DNA of 64,000 bases from Agrococcus sp. Marseille-Q4369 (GTDB taxonomy: Bacteria > Actinomycetota > Actinomycetes > Actinomycetales > Microbacteriaceae): NCBI RefSeq assembly GCF_018308945.1, contig NZ_CP070501.1:1798001-1862000 (forward strand), written 5' to 3'. The translations under genes and the position numbers were made by a program. Below are positions 62,215 to 64,000 of this stretch, one piece after another. Within the stretch, counting starts at the first letter, position 1. Every line of letters begins with the position of its first letter. The notes beneath the pieces are model-generated. The model did not search any database. It saw only the letters and a program-made list of their open reading frames with translations, and was not told where the DNA came from.

Positions 62215-63542
62215 GCGAGTCGACACAGGCAGGATCGAGCCAGGCGCAGGGCGGCTGCTGCGGCGGCGGGTGCTGCGGAGGCGCGGCCGTGCAGGCCCAG
62301 CCGGAGCAGCAGCAGGCGGAGCAGCAGGGCCGCCGCGAGACGAAGGCGCCCGCCGCGACCGGCGTGCACCTCGAGCCCGGCGCCGCGGTGCCGAGCGCGA
62401 CCGAGGCCGCGCAGGCCGGGCCCGAGCACGTCGAGGAGCCCGTCGCCTACGACGGCATCCTGCTGTCGGGCTTCGGCGGGCCGGAGGGGCAGGACGACGT
62501 GCTGCCGTTCCTCCGCAACGTCACGCGCGGCCGCGGCATCCCGGACGAGCGGCTCGAGGAGGTCGCGACCCACTACCGCCACTTCGGCGGCGTGAGCCCG
62601 ATCAACGACCAGAACCGCGAGCTCAAGGCCGCGCTCGAGGCGGCGCTCGCCGAGGCGGGCCTCGACCTGCCCGTCTACTGGGGCAACCGCAACTGGGCGC
62701 CCTACCTCGACGAGGCGCTGCAGCAGGCGGCCGACGCGGGCGCCTCGAAGCTCCTCGCCATCCCGACCTCCGCGTACTCGTCGTACTCCTCGTGCCGTCA
62801 GTACCGCGAGGACTGGGCCGACGCGCTCGAGGCGACGGGACTGCAGGCGTCGATGCAGATCGACAAGGTGCGCCAGTTCTTCAACCACCCGGGCTTCCTC
62901 GCGCCGTTCGTCGACGGCGTGCGCGCGAGCGTCGCCGAGGCGCGCGAGGCGGGCTTCGCCGAGGCCGACGTCGAGGTGCTCTTCGCGACCCACAGCATCC
63001 CCACCGCCGACGCGGAGCGCTCGGGCGCACCCGACCTGCACGAGTGGGGGCCGGGCGGCGGCTACGAGGCGCAGCACCTCGCCGCGGCCGAGCACGTGAT
63101 GGCCGAGGCGGCGCCGGGCGTCGCGTGGCAGCTCGTCTACCAGTCGCGCTCGGGGCCCGCCTCGCAGCCGTGGCTCGAGCCCGACATCAACGACGCGATC
63201 GAGGCGCTCGGCAAGGATGAGCACCGTGGCCGGAAGGCGGTCGTCATCGTGCCGCTCGGCTTCGTGAGCGACCACATGGAGGTCATGTGGGACCTCGACG
63301 AGGAGGCGATCGAGACGGCGACCGAGGCGGGCCTGTGGGTGCGCCGCGCCCCGACGCCCGGCGTCGACCCGCAGTACGTCGGCGCGCTCGTCGACCTCGT
63401 GCAGGAGCGGCTCGAGGGCCGGCCGGTCGCCGAGCGGAAGGCCGTCACCTCGATCCACCCCTGGTACGACGTCTGCCGCCCCGGCTGCTGCGAGAACCCG
63501 CGGCTCGGGTTCCGGCCGGCGATCGCGGGGCTGCAGCCGTGA
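62211..63542 (+). CDS. cpfC: Coproporphyrin ferrochelatase with Cys-rich N-terminal tail
   Basis: A 443-residue ferrochelatase inserting Fe(II) into coproporphyrin III. Core motifs: GILLSGFGGPEGQDDVLPFL, YRHFGGVSPIND, the active-site FATHSIPT, YQSRSGPASQPWLEPD and GFVSDHMEVMWDLD. Four cysteines that fit the actinobacterial [2Fe-2S] site are SSCRQYRED and the C-terminal DVCRPGCCEN. The first 80 residues are extra: GGCCGGGCCGGAAV (from residue 14) then a Gln/Ala/Glu-rich linker. Such a CC-GGG-CC tail could bind metal. Overlaps hemQ and hemC by 4 nt. Confidence 0.93.
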   Translation: MSESTQAGSSQAQGGCCGGGCCGGAAVQAQPEQQQAEQQGRRETKAPAATGVHLEPGAAVPSATEAAQAGPEHVEEPVAYDGILLSGFGGPEGQDDVLPFLRNVTRGRGIPDERLEEVATHYRHFGGVSPINDQNRELKAALEAALAEAGLDLPVYWGNRNWAPYLDEALQQAADAGASKLLAIPTSAYSSYSSCRQYREDWADALEATGLQASMQIDKVRQFFNHPGFLAPFVDGVRASVAEAREAGFAEADVEVLFATHSIPTADAERSGAPDLHEWGPGGGYEAQHLAAAEHVMAEAAPGVAWQLVYQSRSGPASQPWLEPDINDAIEALGKDEHRGRKAVVIVPLGFVSDHMEVMWDLDEEAIETATEAGLWVRRAPTPGVDPQYVGALVDLVQERLEGRPVAERKAVTSIHPWYDVCRPGCCENPRLGFRPAIAGLQP

Positions 63543-64000
63543 GCGCGCTCAAGGTCGGCACGCGCGGCTCCGAGCTCGCGATGGCTCAGTGCGCGGCGCT
63601 CGCCGAGCGCTTCGACGCCGAGGTCGAGCTCGTGCCGATCACGACGAAGGGCGACACCGACCGCTCGTCGCTGCAGCAGATCGGCGGCACGGGCGTGTTC
63701 GTCTCGGCGCTGCGGGATGCGCTGCTCGAGGGCCGCGTCGACGTCGCGGTGCACTCGATGAAGGACCTCCCGACGGCGCCCGCCGATGGGATCGAGCTCG
63801 CCGCGGTGTCGAAGCGGGAGGACGCCCGCGACGCGCTGTGCGCGCGCGACGGCCTCACCTTCGCCGAGCTGCCCGAGGGCGCGAAGGTCGGCACCGGTTC
63901 GCCGCGGCGCATGGCGCAGCTGCGGCTCGCGCGCCCCGACCTCGACGTCGTCGACCTGCGCGGCAACGTGCCGACGCGCCTCGCTCGCGCGCAGGGCCCG
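63539..64000 (+). CDS. hemC: Porphobilinogen deaminase (hydroxymethylbilane synthase), 5' part
   Basis: The first 154 codons of HemC are in the window; the gene continues past the right edge. LKVGTRGSELAMAQ, the VHSMKDLPT block and KVGTGSPRRMAQL are diagnostic. It condenses four porphobilinogens to hydroxymethylbilane, upstream of HemE in the pathway; uroporphyrinogen synthase, HemB and HemL probably follow outside. The GTG start overlaps the ferrochelatase stop (GTGA). Confidence 0.95.
   Translation, partial: MSALKVGTRGSELAMAQCAALAERFDAEVELVPITTKGDTDRSSLQQIGGTGVFVSALRDALLEGRVDVAVHSMKDLPTAPADGIELAAVSKREDARDALCARDGLTFAELPEGAKVGTGSPRRMAQLRLARPDLDVVDLRGNVPTRLARAQGP

Overview
The window looks like a chromosomal segment of a very high-GC actinobacterium, most likely a member of the Microbacteriaceae (an Agrococcus-like genome would fit, but I cannot confirm the genus). 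The signs are the gnd-recF-dciA-gyrB-gyrA order near the replication origin, tRNA-Ile and tRNA-Ala behind gyrA and a DUF3566 gene, the crgA/sortase/trpG-like/pknB/pknA/pbpA/rodA/pstP/fhaB/fhaA cell-envelope signalling cluster, and the Gram-positive coproporphyrin-type heme genes (hemQ with hemY-type oxidase and ferrochelatase). Many genes lack a Shine-Dalgarno site and instead carry a TAnnnT box 6-7 nt before the start codon, which points to leaderless mRNAs.

Region by region: 1-11982 is the replication/topology block (6-phosphogluconate dehydrogenase end, recF, dciA, gyrB, gyrA, DUF3566), but between dciA and gyrB sits a complete-looking catabolic cassette for a four-carbon sugar acid (a frameshifted FCD-type GntR regulator, a DUF1537 kinase, an LtnD-like dehydrogenase and a GntP permease) with its own operators and terminator. 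12045-15508 holds two tRNAs, an SDR remnant, a ThrE-type exporter, a doubly deleted BCCT transporter pseudogene, a Nudix hydrolase and a small membrane protein. 15587-28714 holds a membrane-anchored coiled-coil protein, a cyclophilin, a rhomboid protease and then the cell-division/peptidoglycan kinase cluster, all overlapping by 4 nt from fhaA down to pknA. tRNA-Leu follows.

28939-34795 carries a zinc alcohol dehydrogenase and a peptidase-like catabolic operon (M24 hydrolase resembling ectoine hydrolase, M20 deacylase, MHS-type permease). 35004-46114 is a mixed region: DUF3159, an orphan AAA ATPase, a divergent glucose-6-phosphate dehydrogenase, small membrane proteins, a HhH-GPD repair protein, a GNAT, a pirin, a Pit phosphate transporter and a GPP34 protein next to a partial copy of itself. 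46126-53456 is a LacI-controlled sugar ABC importer with twin palindromic operators and a convergent debranching-enzyme-like gene; the first permease has an extra membrane domain of about 230 residues.

53593-64000 is dominated by heme synthesis: hemA (with a three-fold Cys-Pro-Val insert) reads left with an MFS exporter, and hemE-hemY-hemQ-cpfC-hemC read right in one chain of 4-nt overlaps. Between them are a saccharopine-dehydrogenase-like gene and a two-gene islet of visibly lower GC. Several genes are broken (GntR, SDR, BCCT, LLM oxidoreductase, PCMT-like, GPP34 copy), so this chromosome appears to be losing accessory genes by deletion.
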